Shown piece by piece: positions 1-8,672 of a DNA stretch of 64,000 nt (within the stretch, counting starts at the first letter, position 1; the number at the start of each line of letters is the position of its first letter). The position numbers were made by a program, and so were the translations under genes. This DNA is from Pseudactinotalea suaedae (GTDB lineage Bacteria; Actinomycetota; Actinomycetes; Actinomycetales; Beutenbergiaceae), in the NCBI RefSeq assembly GCF_009733815.1, contig NZ_WNXY01000001.1, positions 186,001 through 250,000 on the forward strand, read 5' to 3'. A model generated the notes under the pieces. The model saw only the letters and a program-made list of their open reading frames with translations, searched no databases and was not told where the DNA came from.

Positions 1-518
1 TCCCAGACCCGACGCCTGCTCACGGGGTCCAGACCCGTGGTGGGCTCGTCGAGGAAGAGCACGTACGGCTGGGTCATGAAGGACGCGGCGAGGTCGAGTC
101 GTCGGCGCATGCCACCCGAGTAGGTGCTCACGCGTCGTCCCGCCGCGGCCACGAGGCCGACCTGCTCGAGCAGCTCGTCGGCACGCGCGCGCGCCCGGGC
201 TCCCAGTCCGAGCAACCGCCCGAGCATCACGAGGTTCTCGTGGCCGGTGAGGAGGTCGTCGATGGTCGTCTCCTGGCCGGTGGCGGCCACGAGCCGGCGT
301 ACCCCGGCGGGGTCCCGCACGACGTCGACGCCGCCGATGCGTGCCACCCCGGCATCGGGCCGTACGAGCGTGGTGAGGATCGAGACGAGCGTGGTCTTGC
401 CCGCCCCGTTGGGCCCGAGGAGTGCGAAGACTCCGCCGGAGACCACCAGATCGAGGTAGTCGAGGACCGGTTGGCGATAGGTCTTGACGAGTCCGGAGAT
501 CTCGAGGGGTTCAGCCAC
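1..518 (-). CDS. ABC exporter ATP-binding protein (partial, 3' end outside window)
   Basis: Reading the reverse strand from a GTG at 518 gives an ABC ATPase of the drug-exporter (DrrA-like) type. The Walker A GPNGAGKTT lies about 35 residues in, the signature is STYSGGMRRR, and the Walker B/D-loop is LFLDEPTTGLDP close to the window edge. The C-terminal part lies beyond position 1. An in-frame TTG at 530 is possible but would put the start against the repeat array; GTG is preferred. The gene is divergent from a TetR-family regulator with the repeat array between them, so it is probably repressed by that regulator. The exported substrate is not predictable. Confidence 0.85.
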   Translation of the reverse strand, partial: MAEPLEISGLVKTYRQPVLDYLDLVVSGGVFALLGPNGAGKTTLVSILTTLVRPDAGVARIGGVDVVRDPAGVRRLVAATGQETTIDDLLTGHENLVMLGRLLGLGARARARADELLEQVGLVAAAGRRVSTYSGGMRRRLDLAASFMTQPYVLFLDEPTTGLDPVSRRRVW

Positions 519-531
519 GGCGATGTCCAAT

Positions 532-619
532 CTGTATGCGGCTCAATCAGTATGCAATGTCCACAGTATGCGACGCACACAGTATGCGGACGAAACTGTC
601 TGCATGCAACACTGTTCGC
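532..619. repeat. 16-bp-period direct repeat array (likely TetR operator)
   Basis: The octamer CAGTATGC or CTGTATGC recurs at 532, 548, 564 and 580, exactly every 16 bases. A fifth copy at 596 (CTGTCTGC) has one mismatch and a sixth at 612 (CTGTTCGC) has two. The bases between the cores are not conserved, as expected for protein-binding cores rather than a simple tandem duplication. On the reverse strand each core contains CATAC, resembling a -10 element. The array fills the space between the divergent ABC ATPase and TetR starts. Confidence 0.8.
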
Positions 620-666
620 GGTGTGCTGCCGGGGTGCAGCGGATCTCGACGAGACGGGGAGGACCG

Positions 667-1593
667 ATGGCGGAGCACGAGGTGGCACGGCTGGTGGCGC
701 TCGCCTGGGGTGTGGCGGCAGCGCCGCAACGCGGGCCCAAGCGGGAGCTGAGCCACGAGCGCATCGTGGAGGCGGCGATCGAGATCGCCGATGCCGAGGG
801 CCTGCCCGCCGTCACCATGCAGCGCGTCGCTCAGGCGTTCGGTTTCACGACGATGGCGCTCTACCGGTACATCGCGTCCAAGGACGATCTCCAGCAGCTC
901 ATGCTCGACGCCTCCGTGGGTGACGAGGTGTGGCCGATCGATCCCGACGACTGGCGCATCGGCCTCGAGCAGTGGGCCACCCGGATGCACGAGACGTACC
1001 GGCGACACCCGTGGGCGCTCGACATCCCGCTCTCGATGGAGACGCTGCTGATGCCCGGGCAGATGCGCACCGTCGACGCCGGGATGCGGGCGATGCGGAC
1101 GCTCTCCGGTTCGCCGACCTTCAAGCTCGGCGTGCTGATGACGCTCTCGGTCCATGTCCGGGGGTTCGCGATGATGGAACGGGACATCGGTGTCCAGGAG
1201 CCGGTCGGCGAGGCGACGCGACGGCTCGTGCTGGAGGTCGCGACCAACGGCTCCCTGCCGGACATCGCGCCGCTCGTCACGAGCGGTGCCTATTTCGGTG
1301 ACGGCGGCGCTCCGGACGACGACGACTTCGGCATCGCCCTCGCGCTGCTGCTGCCCGGCATCGAGAGAGCGCTGGAGGGCGTCCAGAGCGCACCTGAGGC
1401 CGAGGTGGATCGCACCCCCGAACAGGCGCTCGCAGCCGCCGAGGCCGACCTCGAGGCGGCGATCGCGTTGCGCAAGGCCACGCAGCGGCGCGTGAGCCAG
1501 CTCGAGCGTGAGGAGTCGCGGGCACGGACGGCGCGCGACCGCGCCAAGGCGACCGCGAAGGAGGCTGCGCGGGCGGCGGCGAAGGGTAGCTAG
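667..1593 (+). CDS. TetR/AcrR family transcriptional regulator with C-terminal coiled-coil tail
   Basis: The protein has 308 residues. The N-terminal helix-turn-helix (about residues 25-75, with ADAEGLPAVTMQRVAQAFGF and then TTMALYRYIASKDDL) is typical of TetR regulators, followed by a TetR_C-like ligand domain. The start is ATG 667 because GGGGAGGA lies just upstream; the open frame reaches 484 but would cross the repeat array. The last 60 or so residues are unusual: an Ala/Glu/Arg-rich predicted coiled coil ending in a basic Lys/Ala tail. It probably represses the divergent ABC exporter through the 16-bp repeats and may also influence the second ABC operon that follows 77 bases later. Confidence 0.88.
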   Translation: MAEHEVARLVALAWGVAAAPQRGPKRELSHERIVEAAIEIADAEGLPAVTMQRVAQAFGFTTMALYRYIASKDDLQQLMLDASVGDEVWPIDPDDWRIGLEQWATRMHETYRRHPWALDIPLSMETLLMPGQMRTVDAGMRAMRTLSGSPTFKLGVLMTLSVHVRGFAMMERDIGVQEPVGEATRRLVLEVATNGSLPDIAPLVTSGAYFGDGGAPDDDDFGIALALLLPGIERALEGVQSAPEAEVDRTPEQALAAAEADLEAAIALRKATQRRVSQLEREESRARTARDRAKATAKEAARAAAKGS

Positions 1594-1629
1594 CAGCACG
1601 AGGGGACGGCTGACCGGATTCCGACGCGC

Positions 1630-1641
1630 GGGGGATGTGCC
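1630..1641. promoter_or_regulatory. Near-copy of the GGGGACATCCCC dyad (reverse orientation)
   Basis: GGGGGATGTGCC differs by one base from the reverse complement of the dyad found at 6949, 45126 and 50013. It lies about 30 bases upstream of the ATPase start at 1671, just upstream of where a -35 would fall. As a single-mismatch copy it is weaker evidence than the other three. Confidence 0.4.
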
Positions 1642-1657
1642 GAGGCCGCACACCATC

Positions 1658-1670
1658 GATGCTTGAGGTC
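1658..1670 (+). promoter_or_regulatory. Leaderless -10 element of the ABC operon
   Basis: GATGCT followed by seven bases and then ATG 1671 matches the hexamer-spacer-start pattern seen before many genes here. It supports ATG 1671 over the in-frame ATG at 1659, which would lie inside the hexamer. Confidence 0.5.
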
Positions 1671-2447
1671 ATGGAGCAGACGGATCGAGTACCCGCCCTG
1701 GAGCTGTCCGGGCTGCGCAAGGAGTTCGGCGAGAAGGTGGCGGTCGACGACGTCGACCTCAGCGTCCCGCAGGGCGCCTTCTACGGACTGGTCGGGCCGA
1801 ACGGGGCGGGCAAGACGACGGCGCTGTCGATGGCGGTGGGACTGCTCCGGCCGACCGCCGGCCGTGCCCACGTGCTCGGGATCGACGTCTGGAGCGATCC
1901 CATCGGCGCCAAGACCGCGCTGGGCGTGCTGCCCGACGGGCTCGCGCTGCCCGAGCGACTCACCGGCGCCGAGCTGCTCACCTATTGGGGCCGGCTGCGC
2001 GGCATGGAGACCGCCGTGATCCGGTCGCGCACCCAGGAGCTGATGCGGGTGCTGGAGCTGGACGAGGCGGAGGAGCACGGCACAGTGGTGCTCGAGTACT
2101 CCACCGGCATGCGCAAGAAGATCGGGCTCGCGACCGCGCTGCTCCACTCGCCGCGCGTGCTCGTCCTCGACGAGCCGTACGAGGCGGTCGACCCGGTGTC
2201 CGCGCGGGTGCTGACGAAGATCCTGCGACGGTTCACCGCTGCGGGCGGTTCGGTGGTGATGTCGAGCCATGTGATGGCGCTGGTGGAGCAGCTGTGCGAC
2301 CGCGTGGCGATCATCGCGCGCGGCCAGGTGCTCGCGGACGGCACGCTCGACGACGTGAGGGCCGGCGCCTCGCTCGAGGAGCGATTCGTCGGGCTGGTCG
2401 GTGAGCGCGGGCTCGGTGACGAGGAGCTGTCGTGGTTGGCGTCCTGA
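1671..2447 (+). CDS. ABC transporter ATP-binding protein
   Basis: This 258-residue single-domain ABC ATPase has Walker A GPNGAGKTT near residue 40, the degenerate signature YSTGMRKK, Walker B VLVLDEP and the switch His in SSHVMALVE. It would energise export by the membrane protein encoded directly downstream, whose GTG start overlaps its 3' end by 16 bases. The signature STGM instead of SGGQ is common in exporters of this class. The substrate is unknown; drug or lipid export is the usual role. Confidence 0.88.
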   Translation: MEQTDRVPALELSGLRKEFGEKVAVDDVDLSVPQGAFYGLVGPNGAGKTTALSMAVGLLRPTAGRAHVLGIDVWSDPIGAKTALGVLPDGLALPERLTGAELLTYWGRLRGMETAVIRSRTQELMRVLELDEAEEHGTVVLEYSTGMRKKIGLATALLHSPRVLVLDEPYEAVDPVSARVLTKILRRFTAAGGSVVMSSHVMALVEQLCDRVAIIARGQVLADGTLDDVRAGASLEERFVGLVGERGLGDEELSWLAS

Positions 2448-4138
2448 TCTCGATGAAGTTCGCCATGCTCCGCAACAGCCCGCGGGGGATGCGGCTGCTG
2501 GGCTGGCTCGTGGGGGCCCTGCTCGTCGCCGCGACCTGGGCGGGCGCGGTGACGGCCGCCGAGGCGGTCCGGGCGGAGGTGATCGCCCTGCTGCTGCTGA
2601 TGTGGCTCGTCGGGGCGGCGCTGGGGCCCGTGACCATGTCGGGCGCCGGTGTGCTGCGACCGGAGTACTTCGCGCTGCTGCCGCTGGACCGGCGCAAGCT
2701 GGCCGTCGGGCTGCTGGTGTCCACGTTTCCGGGTGTCGCCTCGGGATATGTGCTGCTGGCGGCTGCGGTGATCGCCGTCCCGGCCGCGGCGGGCGGGCAG
2801 GCGCTGCTCGCCGTCCCGGTCGCGATCCTCGGTGCGACACTGACCTGGGTGCTCGCGCTGACGCTGTCGCGCGTGGTGTACGCCCTGCTGGGTGCCGCCA
2901 TGCGCACCCGGCTGGGGGTCGAGATCTCCGCGATGCAGTTCGGGCTCATCATCGGCAGCATGCTGGCGGGGTGGATCGTGGTGGCGCAGGCGTTCGCGAC
3001 GATCCCGGAGCTGCTGCAGGGCGGCGTCGGCACGCAGGTGGCCGGGGTGCTGGCGTGGCTCCCCTCCTCCTGGGCGCTGAACGCCGCGAGCGCAGCGGGT
3101 GCGGGCGAGGGGCTGGCGGTGCTCGGGTGGCTCGGTCTGCTGCTGGTGGCGGTGGTCGTGCTCGTCGTGCTCGCCATGATGCTGCTGCGCACCGAGGTCG
3201 ACGGCGGCACCGCTCGACGCCGCCGGCGGCCGGCGGGGTCACGCGTGCTCACCGGTCGACCCGTGCTGCCGCAGAGCGCCACCGGGGCCGTGCTCGGCAA
3301 GGAGCTGCGGCAGTGGTGGCGCGACCCGTGGCGCAGTCTGGAGCTCAGGTCCTCCATCTGGGCCGGGATCACGATCGGGGTCTTCGCCCTCACCGCGCCC
3401 TGGGGGCGGGACTTCGCGCCGCTGGCGGGGCTGGTCGTCGCCTTCATGGTCGCGCTCGGTGGGTGCAACCTCTACGGCCAGGACGGCACCGCCCTGTGGA
3501 TGACGATCGTGGGCCGGCGTGAGGACACCGTGCGGGCGGACGTGCGGGGTCGCCAGCTCGCCACCATCCTGCTGTTCGCGTTGCCCGCGCTCGCCGTCTC
3601 GGCGCTGTTCACCCTGATCACGGGGTCCGCGTGGGTGTGGGCCTTGGTGGCGGCGATGCTGCCTGCGCTGTTCGGCGTGGCGTCGGGCGTCTCGGTGCTG
3701 CTGTCGGCGATCGGGGTCTCGCCCGGCGTCGACCCGCGCCGCCGCGTGGGTCCCAACGACGCCGGCGGCGACCTGAGCCTGCAGGCGCAGGTGGCCATGT
3801 GGGGCACGACGCTGCTGGTGGCACCGACCGTCGCGGCGATCGTGCTGAGCCTCACCGGGGTGCTCGGCACGCCGGGGCAACCGCCCTGGTGGGCTGTGCT
3901 CGTCGGCGTGCTCAACGGCGTCGTCGCGTTCTGGCTGCTCGGCAAGGCAGCGATCGCCTATCTCGACCGACGGCTGACCACGGTGTTCAGCCAGATCCGG
4001 TACCGACGGTTCGACGGCGACGACAGCGGCCTGCTGGCCGGCTTCGCCCAGGCCTCGCAGAAGGCCGAGGACCAGGCGCGCGCTGCGAAGGAGAAGGAGC
4101 GCCGGGCGAAGGTCGGCGCCCGCAACGTGGTCGATTAG
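2432..4138 (+). CDS. ABC transporter permease (large membrane subunit)
   Basis: A 568-residue polytopic membrane protein with roughly 12 hydrophobic segments in two halves, split by a polar Arg-rich linker near residues 250-275, and ending in a charged cytoplasmic tail. GTG 2432 is chosen because GAGGAG ends five bases upstream, inside the ATPase gene; this overlap implies translational coupling. It is the probable membrane partner of the preceding ATPase. I recognise no specific family beyond an ABC-2-like exporter. Confidence 0.75.
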   Translation: MVGVLISMKFAMLRNSPRGMRLLGWLVGALLVAATWAGAVTAAEAVRAEVIALLLLMWLVGAALGPVTMSGAGVLRPEYFALLPLDRRKLAVGLLVSTFPGVASGYVLLAAAVIAVPAAAGGQALLAVPVAILGATLTWVLALTLSRVVYALLGAAMRTRLGVEISAMQFGLIIGSMLAGWIVVAQAFATIPELLQGGVGTQVAGVLAWLPSSWALNAASAAGAGEGLAVLGWLGLLLVAVVVLVVLAMMLLRTEVDGGTARRRRRPAGSRVLTGRPVLPQSATGAVLGKELRQWWRDPWRSLELRSSIWAGITIGVFALTAPWGRDFAPLAGLVVAFMVALGGCNLYGQDGTALWMTIVGRREDTVRADVRGRQLATILLFALPALAVSALFTLITGSAWVWALVAAMLPALFGVASGVSVLLSAIGVSPGVDPRRRVGPNDAGGDLSLQAQVAMWGTTLLVAPTVAAIVLSLTGVLGTPGQPPWWAVLVGVLNGVVAFWLLGKAAIAYLDRRLTTVFSQIRYRRFDGDDSGLLAGFAQASQKAEDQARAAKEKERRAKVGARNVVD

Positions 4139-4159
4139 CCCGCGGCGCCGGGTGTCCAG

Positions 4160-4171
4160 GACAATGGCAGC
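4160..4171 (+). promoter_or_regulatory. -10 element pointing to a CTG start
   Basis: GACAAT followed by GGCAGC (six bases) leads straight to a CTG codon at 4172. This is the same spacing as in the leaderless promoters of this genome, but with CTG where ATG or GTG is expected. Confidence 0.4.
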
Positions 4172-5611
4172 CTGAGCCACCACCTGCACCCCTTCGCGGC
4201 TGCCCGCCGGTCACCCTGGGCCGTCTGGCTGCTCGCGTGCGGCGTCTACGTGCTGTCGGTGACGCACCGGATGTCGCTCGGCGTCGCCGGCCCCCTCGCC
4301 GTCGAGCGGCTCGGCGTGAGCGCAGCCCAGCTCGGCTCGTTCGTCACGCTCCAGCTCGGGACCTACGCGGCGATGCAGGTGCCGTGGGGGCTCGCGATCG
4401 ACCGCTGGGGGCCGCGCCGCGTCCTGCTCGCCGCGACCACGATCCTCGGTGTCGCCGCCATCACGTTCGCCCTCGCCACCTCCTACCCGCTGGCCCTGGC
4501 CGCGCGAGCGCTGCTGGGCGTCGGCGACAGCGCGGTGTTCATCGCCGTGATCCGACTGGTGTCGCTGTGGTTCGCACCGCGGCGGTTCGCCATGATGGCG
4601 ATGGTCACCGGGCTGTTCGCGATGGTCGGCAACCTGCTCGCGACCATCCCGCTCGCGTTCGCCTTCTCGAGCTGGGGCTGGACACGCACGCTCGGCGTCG
4701 CGGGCGCGATCTCGCTCGCCTACGCGGTGCTCCTGCTCCGGCCGGCGGACTCGGCGCCGCACAGGTTGCGGACGCGTCCGGCACCGGGTCCGGCCACCAC
4801 CGGAACGGCCGAGGCGCCCGGCAGCCGCTCCCGGCTGCGGCCGCTGCTCGCGGACGTCAGGCGCACCTGGATGGTCCCGGAGATCCGGCTCGCGTTCTGG
4901 ATGCACGCGGCCACGATGGCCACCGGCACCGCCTTCACCGCGCTCTGGGCCTTCCCCTATCTGACCGACGGCCTGGGCCTCCCGGAGACGCAGGCCGCCT
5001 CGGTGCTGACCTTCTTCGTGCTCGGCATGCTCGGTGCCAGCCTGGTGCTGGGACCGGTCACGAGCCGGCGCCGCGGAGCCCGGGCACCGCTCGCGCTGGG
5101 CACCGCGGTGGCGGGTGTGCTCGCCTGGGCGGTCCTGCTCGGCTGGCCGGGCGGGCAGGTGCCGTTCGGCGTCGTCGTCGCCGTGACGATCGTGCTCGCC
5201 GTCGGCGGCCCCGCCTCGCAGGTCGCGTTCCAGATCGCGCGCGACCACAGCGATCCCGCGCGGCACGCGCTCGCGACCGGCATCGTCAACGTCGCCGGTT
5301 TCACGACCGCGATGCTGGGCACGGTGCTCGTCGGTGTCGTCGTCGACATCCGCAGCGGGGGATCCGACCCCACGTTGCTCGACTACCGCTGGGGGCTCGC
5401 GGTGCTCGGGCTCGCCGCGGTGGTCATGACCGCGCAGATGCTGCGGTGGCTGCTGCTGTGCCGCCGCCGCACGTTGCGGATGGTCGCGGAGGGAGCGCTG
5501 CCACCGGTCGTCCCGGTGGCGCACTGGTGGGACGTGAGCTACGAGCGGGCGGCGATCCTGCGACGTGGTCGCCTACGTCGGCCGGTGGCAGCTCTGCCTA
5601 CACTCGCTCCC
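4172..5611 (+). CDS. MFS transporter (frame continues into hisD without a stop)
   Basis: A major facilitator superfamily protein of about 480 residues with 12 predicted membrane helices and the loop-2 motif [10 protein letters not shown]. The first ATG/GTG/TTG in frame is GTG 4250, inside the first helix. A full first helix preceded by a short basic tail ([11 protein letters not shown]) is obtained only from CTG 4172, which sits at the leaderless distance from GACAAT. The normal end would be close to residues HWWDV near 5536, where TGA (5535-5537) lies in the +1 frame. In the actual frame no stop occurs and the reading frame joins hisD. This is either a genuine fusion or a one-base loss. Transport substrate unknown. 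Confidence 0.75.
5599..5611 (+). promoter_or_regulatory. Leaderless -10 element of hisD
   Basis: TACACT plus seven bases precedes GTG-ATG at 5612/5615. Its presence inside the 3' end of the MFS frame suggests hisD is also expressed on its own. Confidence 0.55.
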
Positions 5612-6946
5612 GTGATGCGGACGATCGACCTGCGCGGAACGACGCTCAGCGCGGCCCAGCTGCGCGCGCGACTGCCGCGAGCGGAGCTGGACATCGAGCT
5701 CGCGACCGAGCGGGTTGCGCCGATCCTGGCCGCCGTTCGCGCTGACGGCGCCGCGGCACTTCAGCGCTATGCCGAGGACTTCGACGGCGTGGCACCGCAG
5801 TCCTTGCGCGTGCCCCGTGAGGTGCTGGCCGCGGCACCGGCCGCGCTCACTCCCGCCGTGCGGGAGGCGCTGGTCGAGGCGATCCGCCGGACCCGGCTCG
5901 GCCACGAGGCTCAGCTGCCGGTCGAGCGCACGACCGAGCTCGCCGACGGCGCGCTCGTGCACCAGCGCTGGGTGCCGGTGCGCCGGGTCGGGCTCTACGT
6001 GCCGGGCGGACTGGCTGCCTACCCGTCCTCGGTCGTGATGAACGTGGTGGCGGCGCAGGTCGCGGGGGTCGAGTCGCTCGCCGTGACCAGCCCGCCGCAG
6101 AAGGACAACGACGGCTGGCCCGAGGTCACGATCCTCGCGGCGTGCGAGCTGCTCGGCGTCGACGAGGTGTACGCCGCCGGTGGTGCCCAGGCGATCGCCA
6201 TGCTCGCCTACGGGGTGAGCGGCACCGAGGACGACGTCGCGAACCGCTGCGAGCCCGTCGACGTCGTCACCGGGCCGGGCAACATCTACGTGGCGGCAGC
6301 CAAGCGCGCCGTCCTGGGCGTCGTCGGCATCGACTCCGAGGCGGGCACCACCGAGATCGCCGTGCTGGCCGACGACACGGCGGATCCGGCCTTCGTCGCG
6401 GCGGACCTGGTCTCGCAGGCCGAGCACGACCCTGCCGCCGCCTCGGTGCTCGTGACCGACTCACCCGAGCTCGCCACCGCCGTCGCGCTCGAGGTCGAGC
6501 AGCAGGCCGGCGAGGCCAAGCACACCGAACGGATCCGGGCCGCGCTGAGCGGGCCGCAGTCCGGCGTGGTCCTCGTCGACGACCTCGACCACGGCCTCGA
6601 GGTGGTCGAGGCGTACGCGGCCGAGCACCTCGAGATCCAGACGGCCGACGCCGCGGCCGTGGCGGCACGCGTCCGGAACGCGGGCGCGATCTTCGTGGGG
6701 CCGTACTCGCCGGTGCCGCTGGGGGACTACCTCGCGGGATCGAACCACGTGCTGCCGACCGGTGGCACCGCGCGGTACGCGGCGGGCCTCAACGTGCACG
6801 CCTACCTGCGCTCGGTCCAGGTGATCGAGTACGACGCGGCGGCCCTCGATGCGGTCACCGACTCGCTGTCGGCGCTGGCCGAGGCCGAGGACCTGCCGGC
6901 GCACGGTGCTGCGGCGCAGCTGCGGCGGGGGCGACCCACCGCCTGA
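5612..6946 (+). CDS. hisD: Histidinol dehydrogenase
   Basis: The 444-residue protein oxidises L-histidinol to L-histidine in two NAD-dependent steps, the last reactions of histidine biosynthesis. Family motifs are present: [39 protein letters not shown], and the C-terminal [12 protein letters not shown]. Length fits the family. The start is GTG 5612 (or ATG 5615), backed by TACACT upstream. The gene is 17 kb from the rest of the his genes in this window, with many unrelated genes between, and its frame is open to the MFS gene upstream. Confidence 0.95.
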   Translation: MMRTIDLRGTTLSAAQLRARLPRAELDIELATERVAPILAAVRADGAAALQRYAEDFDGVAPQSLRVPREVLAAAPAALTPAVREALVEAIRRTRLGHEAQLPVERTTELADGALVHQRWVPVRRVGLYVPGGLAAYPSSVVMNVVAAQVAGVESLAVTSPPQKDNDGWPEVTILAACELLGVDEVYAAGGAQAIAMLAYGVSGTEDDVANRCEPVDVVTGPGNIYVAAAKRAVLGVVGIDSEAGTTEIAVLADDTADPAFVAADLVSQAEHDPAAASVLVTDSPELATAVALEVEQQAGEAKHTERIRAALSGPQSGVVLVDDLDHGLEVVEAYAAEHLEIQTADAAAVAARVRNAGAIFVGPYSPVPLGDYLAGSNHVLPTGGTARYAAGLNVHAYLRSVQVIEYDAAALDAVTDSLSALAEAEDLPAHGAAAQLRRGRPTA

Positions 6947-6948
6947 GC

Positions 6949-6961
6949 GGGGGACATCCCC
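6949..6961. promoter_or_regulatory. GGGGGACATCCCC dyad upstream of the pspC-like gene
   Basis: An imperfect inverted repeat (GGGGA, two bases, TCCCC) lying just after the hisD stop and centred about 31 bases upstream of the TAGCCT -10 element (6986-6991). That is a normal activator position. The same sequence recurs at 45126 and 50013. Confidence 0.6.
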
Positions 6962-6998
6962 ATGGTCACCGCGACCCGGCAACCGTAGCCTGGAGCGT

Positions 6999-7244
6999 AT
7001 GGAGACCTTCTTCGACAGCATCCGCAAGGCCGGTTTCACACGTGGCCCGAACCGCCTGGTCGGCGGCATCTGCGGCGGCATCGCCGCGAAGACCGGGGTC
7101 AGCGTCACGGTGGTGCGGATCGGGATGCTGCTGGCGTTCCTGCTGCCGTTCTTCGGGGTCGCCGCGTACCTGGTCGGGTGGCTGCTGCTGCCGTGGCAGG
7201 ACGGGACCATCCCGCTGGAGCGGCTGCTCAGCCCGCGCCGGTAG
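6999..7244 (+). CDS. PspC domain membrane protein
   Basis: An 81-residue protein consisting of one PspC domain: FTRGPNRLVGGICGGIAAKT, then two hydrophobic stretches around residues 40-70. PspC proteins sit in the inner membrane and take part in envelope-stress signalling. In Corynebacterium a PspC protein (EsrI) works with a sensor kinase and response regulator. ATG 6999 follows TAGCCT by seven bases (leaderless). The dyad upstream recurs before the kinase/regulator operon of this window, which hints at shared control. Confidence 0.85.
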   Translation: METFFDSIRKAGFTRGPNRLVGGICGGIAAKTGVSVTVVRIGMLLAFLLPFFGVAAYLVGWLLLPWQDGTIPLERLLSPRR

Positions 7245-7325
7245 GTCGAGGGGGGGCCGCGGCCGCACCACAGCGAACCGCCATCCGGAAGCGCATCGTC
7301 CGCCGTGGCCCCTAGCGTGGCACCC

Positions 7326-8651
7326 ATGACCGAGACCGTGTCGTCCGTCGAGCTCGAGTCCGCCGAGGGTGTGCAGGACTGGCGCGTGCTCGCCAACGGG
7401 GTGGATGCCTGGTTCGTGGCGCCCTCGTTCAGCGACGGCGCCGCCCTCGTGGCGGCGGTCGCCCATGCCGGGCTCGCGGGCACCGGTCGCCAGGACGCCC
7501 AGCCGGCGCCGGTGCTGATCGAGTGGAGGGTGCGCCGCAACGGTGTGCGCGTGACGCTGCGCCCCACGTCGCCGGGACTGCCGATCTCGGTCGTGGGCAC
7601 GGCGCGGGAGATCTCCAGGCTCGCGGCTGCGGCGGGGTTGCGAGCAGATCCGAGCGTGCTGAGCGATGTGCAGCTGGCGATCGACGTGGTCGACGCCGCG
7701 GCGGTCGTGCCGTTCTGGCAGGCAGCGCTGGGGTACGAGCAGGTCGGCGACGACGACCTGGTCGACCCGCTGCGCCGCAACCCGCCGGTGTGGATCCAGG
7801 GCAGCGATGCCCCGCGACCGCTCCGGAACCGGATCCATGTCGATGTCAGCCGCACCGCGTTCGCCGTCGAGGAGACGCGTCGTGCCCTGGTCGAGGCGTC
7901 GGCCTCCGAGGCGTTCGGCGGTCCGTTCGGCGTGTGCCTGGCCGACGGCGAGGGCAACGAGATCGATGTCGTCCCCCCGTCAGGGGACTGGGACGAGCGG
8001 CCCGAGCTGTCCGACTGGGTGCTGATGTTCGGGGCGATGACGCACTACCCCGTCGAGTCCGACCAGGTGGCGGCCGAGCTGGCGGTGCACGCAGCCGCCA
8101 TCGCCGATGCTGCGCAGGTCGAGCTGCTCATCGACCTGCGACCCCACGGCGTGACGTTCGACTCCGCCAAGGACGGCTGGGAGATGGACGAGCGGTTCGC
8201 CGACATGGCCGCGCAGCTGCAGGCGGCGGCGCGCGGGAGAGGCCTCGTCGCCGATCCCGAGCCGCTGCGGTTCGTCCAGATCGGGATCGACGCCGTCGAC
8301 ATCGACCGGGTCCGCGACTTCTGGCGCGCCGTGCTCGGCTACGTCGACGACCCCCGGCGGGCGCTCGGTGTCACCGACATCGTCGACCCGCTGCGCTGGG
8401 GCCCACCGGTGTTCTTCCAGGACCTCGACGGCGACGCCGCGCGGCGAGCGCAACGGAACCGGACGCACATCGACCTGTTCGTCCCGCGCGACCGGTCCGA
8501 GGCGCGCATCGCCGCCGCGCTGGCAGCGGGTGGGCACCTCGTGCGGGACAGCGAGGCGCCGTACTGGGTCACGATCGCCGACCCCGAGGGCAACGAGGTC
8601 GACGTCGCCGTCATCACCGGGCGCGAGTCGGTCTGGGGGACCGAGGGCTGA
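7326..8651 (+). CDS. Duplicated pterin-carbinolamine-dehydratase-like / VOC protein
   Basis: The 441-residue protein holds two copies of the same unit. Residues 1-105 and about 225-310 resemble 4a-hydroxytetrahydrobiopterin dehydratase. Residues 115-225 and 315-435 are VOC (glyoxalase-like) domains with LAIDVVDAAAVVPFWQAALG versus IGIDAVDIDRVRDFWRAVLG and ending EGNEIDV or EGNEVDV. The His and acidic residues usually needed for metal binding in VOC enzymes are partly kept (RIHVDV, RTHIDLF). Single dehydratase-VOC units are known in actinobacteria; the double unit suggests an internal pseudo-dimer. Substrate unknown. ATG 7326 follows TAGCGT by seven bases. Confidence 0.75.
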   Translation: MTETVSSVELESAEGVQDWRVLANGVDAWFVAPSFSDGAALVAAVAHAGLAGTGRQDAQPAPVLIEWRVRRNGVRVTLRPTSPGLPISVVGTAREISRLAAAAGLRADPSVLSDVQLAIDVVDAAAVVPFWQAALGYEQVGDDDLVDPLRRNPPVWIQGSDAPRPLRNRIHVDVSRTAFAVEETRRALVEASASEAFGGPFGVCLADGEGNEIDVVPPSGDWDERPELSDWVLMFGAMTHYPVESDQVAAELAVHAAAIADAAQVELLIDLRPHGVTFDSAKDGWEMDERFADMAAQLQAAARGRGLVADPEPLRFVQIGIDAVDIDRVRDFWRAVLGYVDDPRRALGVTDIVDPLRWGPPVFFQDLDGDAARRAQRNRTHIDLFVPRDRSEARIAAALAAGGHLVRDSEAPYWVTIADPEGNEVDVAVITGRESVWGTEG

Positions 8652-8672
8652 GCAGCGCGTCGACCGGCCGCA

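Noticed and set aside
532-619. CRISPR array or plasmid-type replication iterons.
   Set aside because: The conserved core is only 8 bases with a 16-base period, no cas or rep genes are near, and the position between divergent regulator and exporter genes fits an operator.
484-666. A longer TetR protein starting at 484.
   Set aside because: The extension would be encoded by the operator repeats and shows no protein-like character; ATG 667 has a strong ribosome site.
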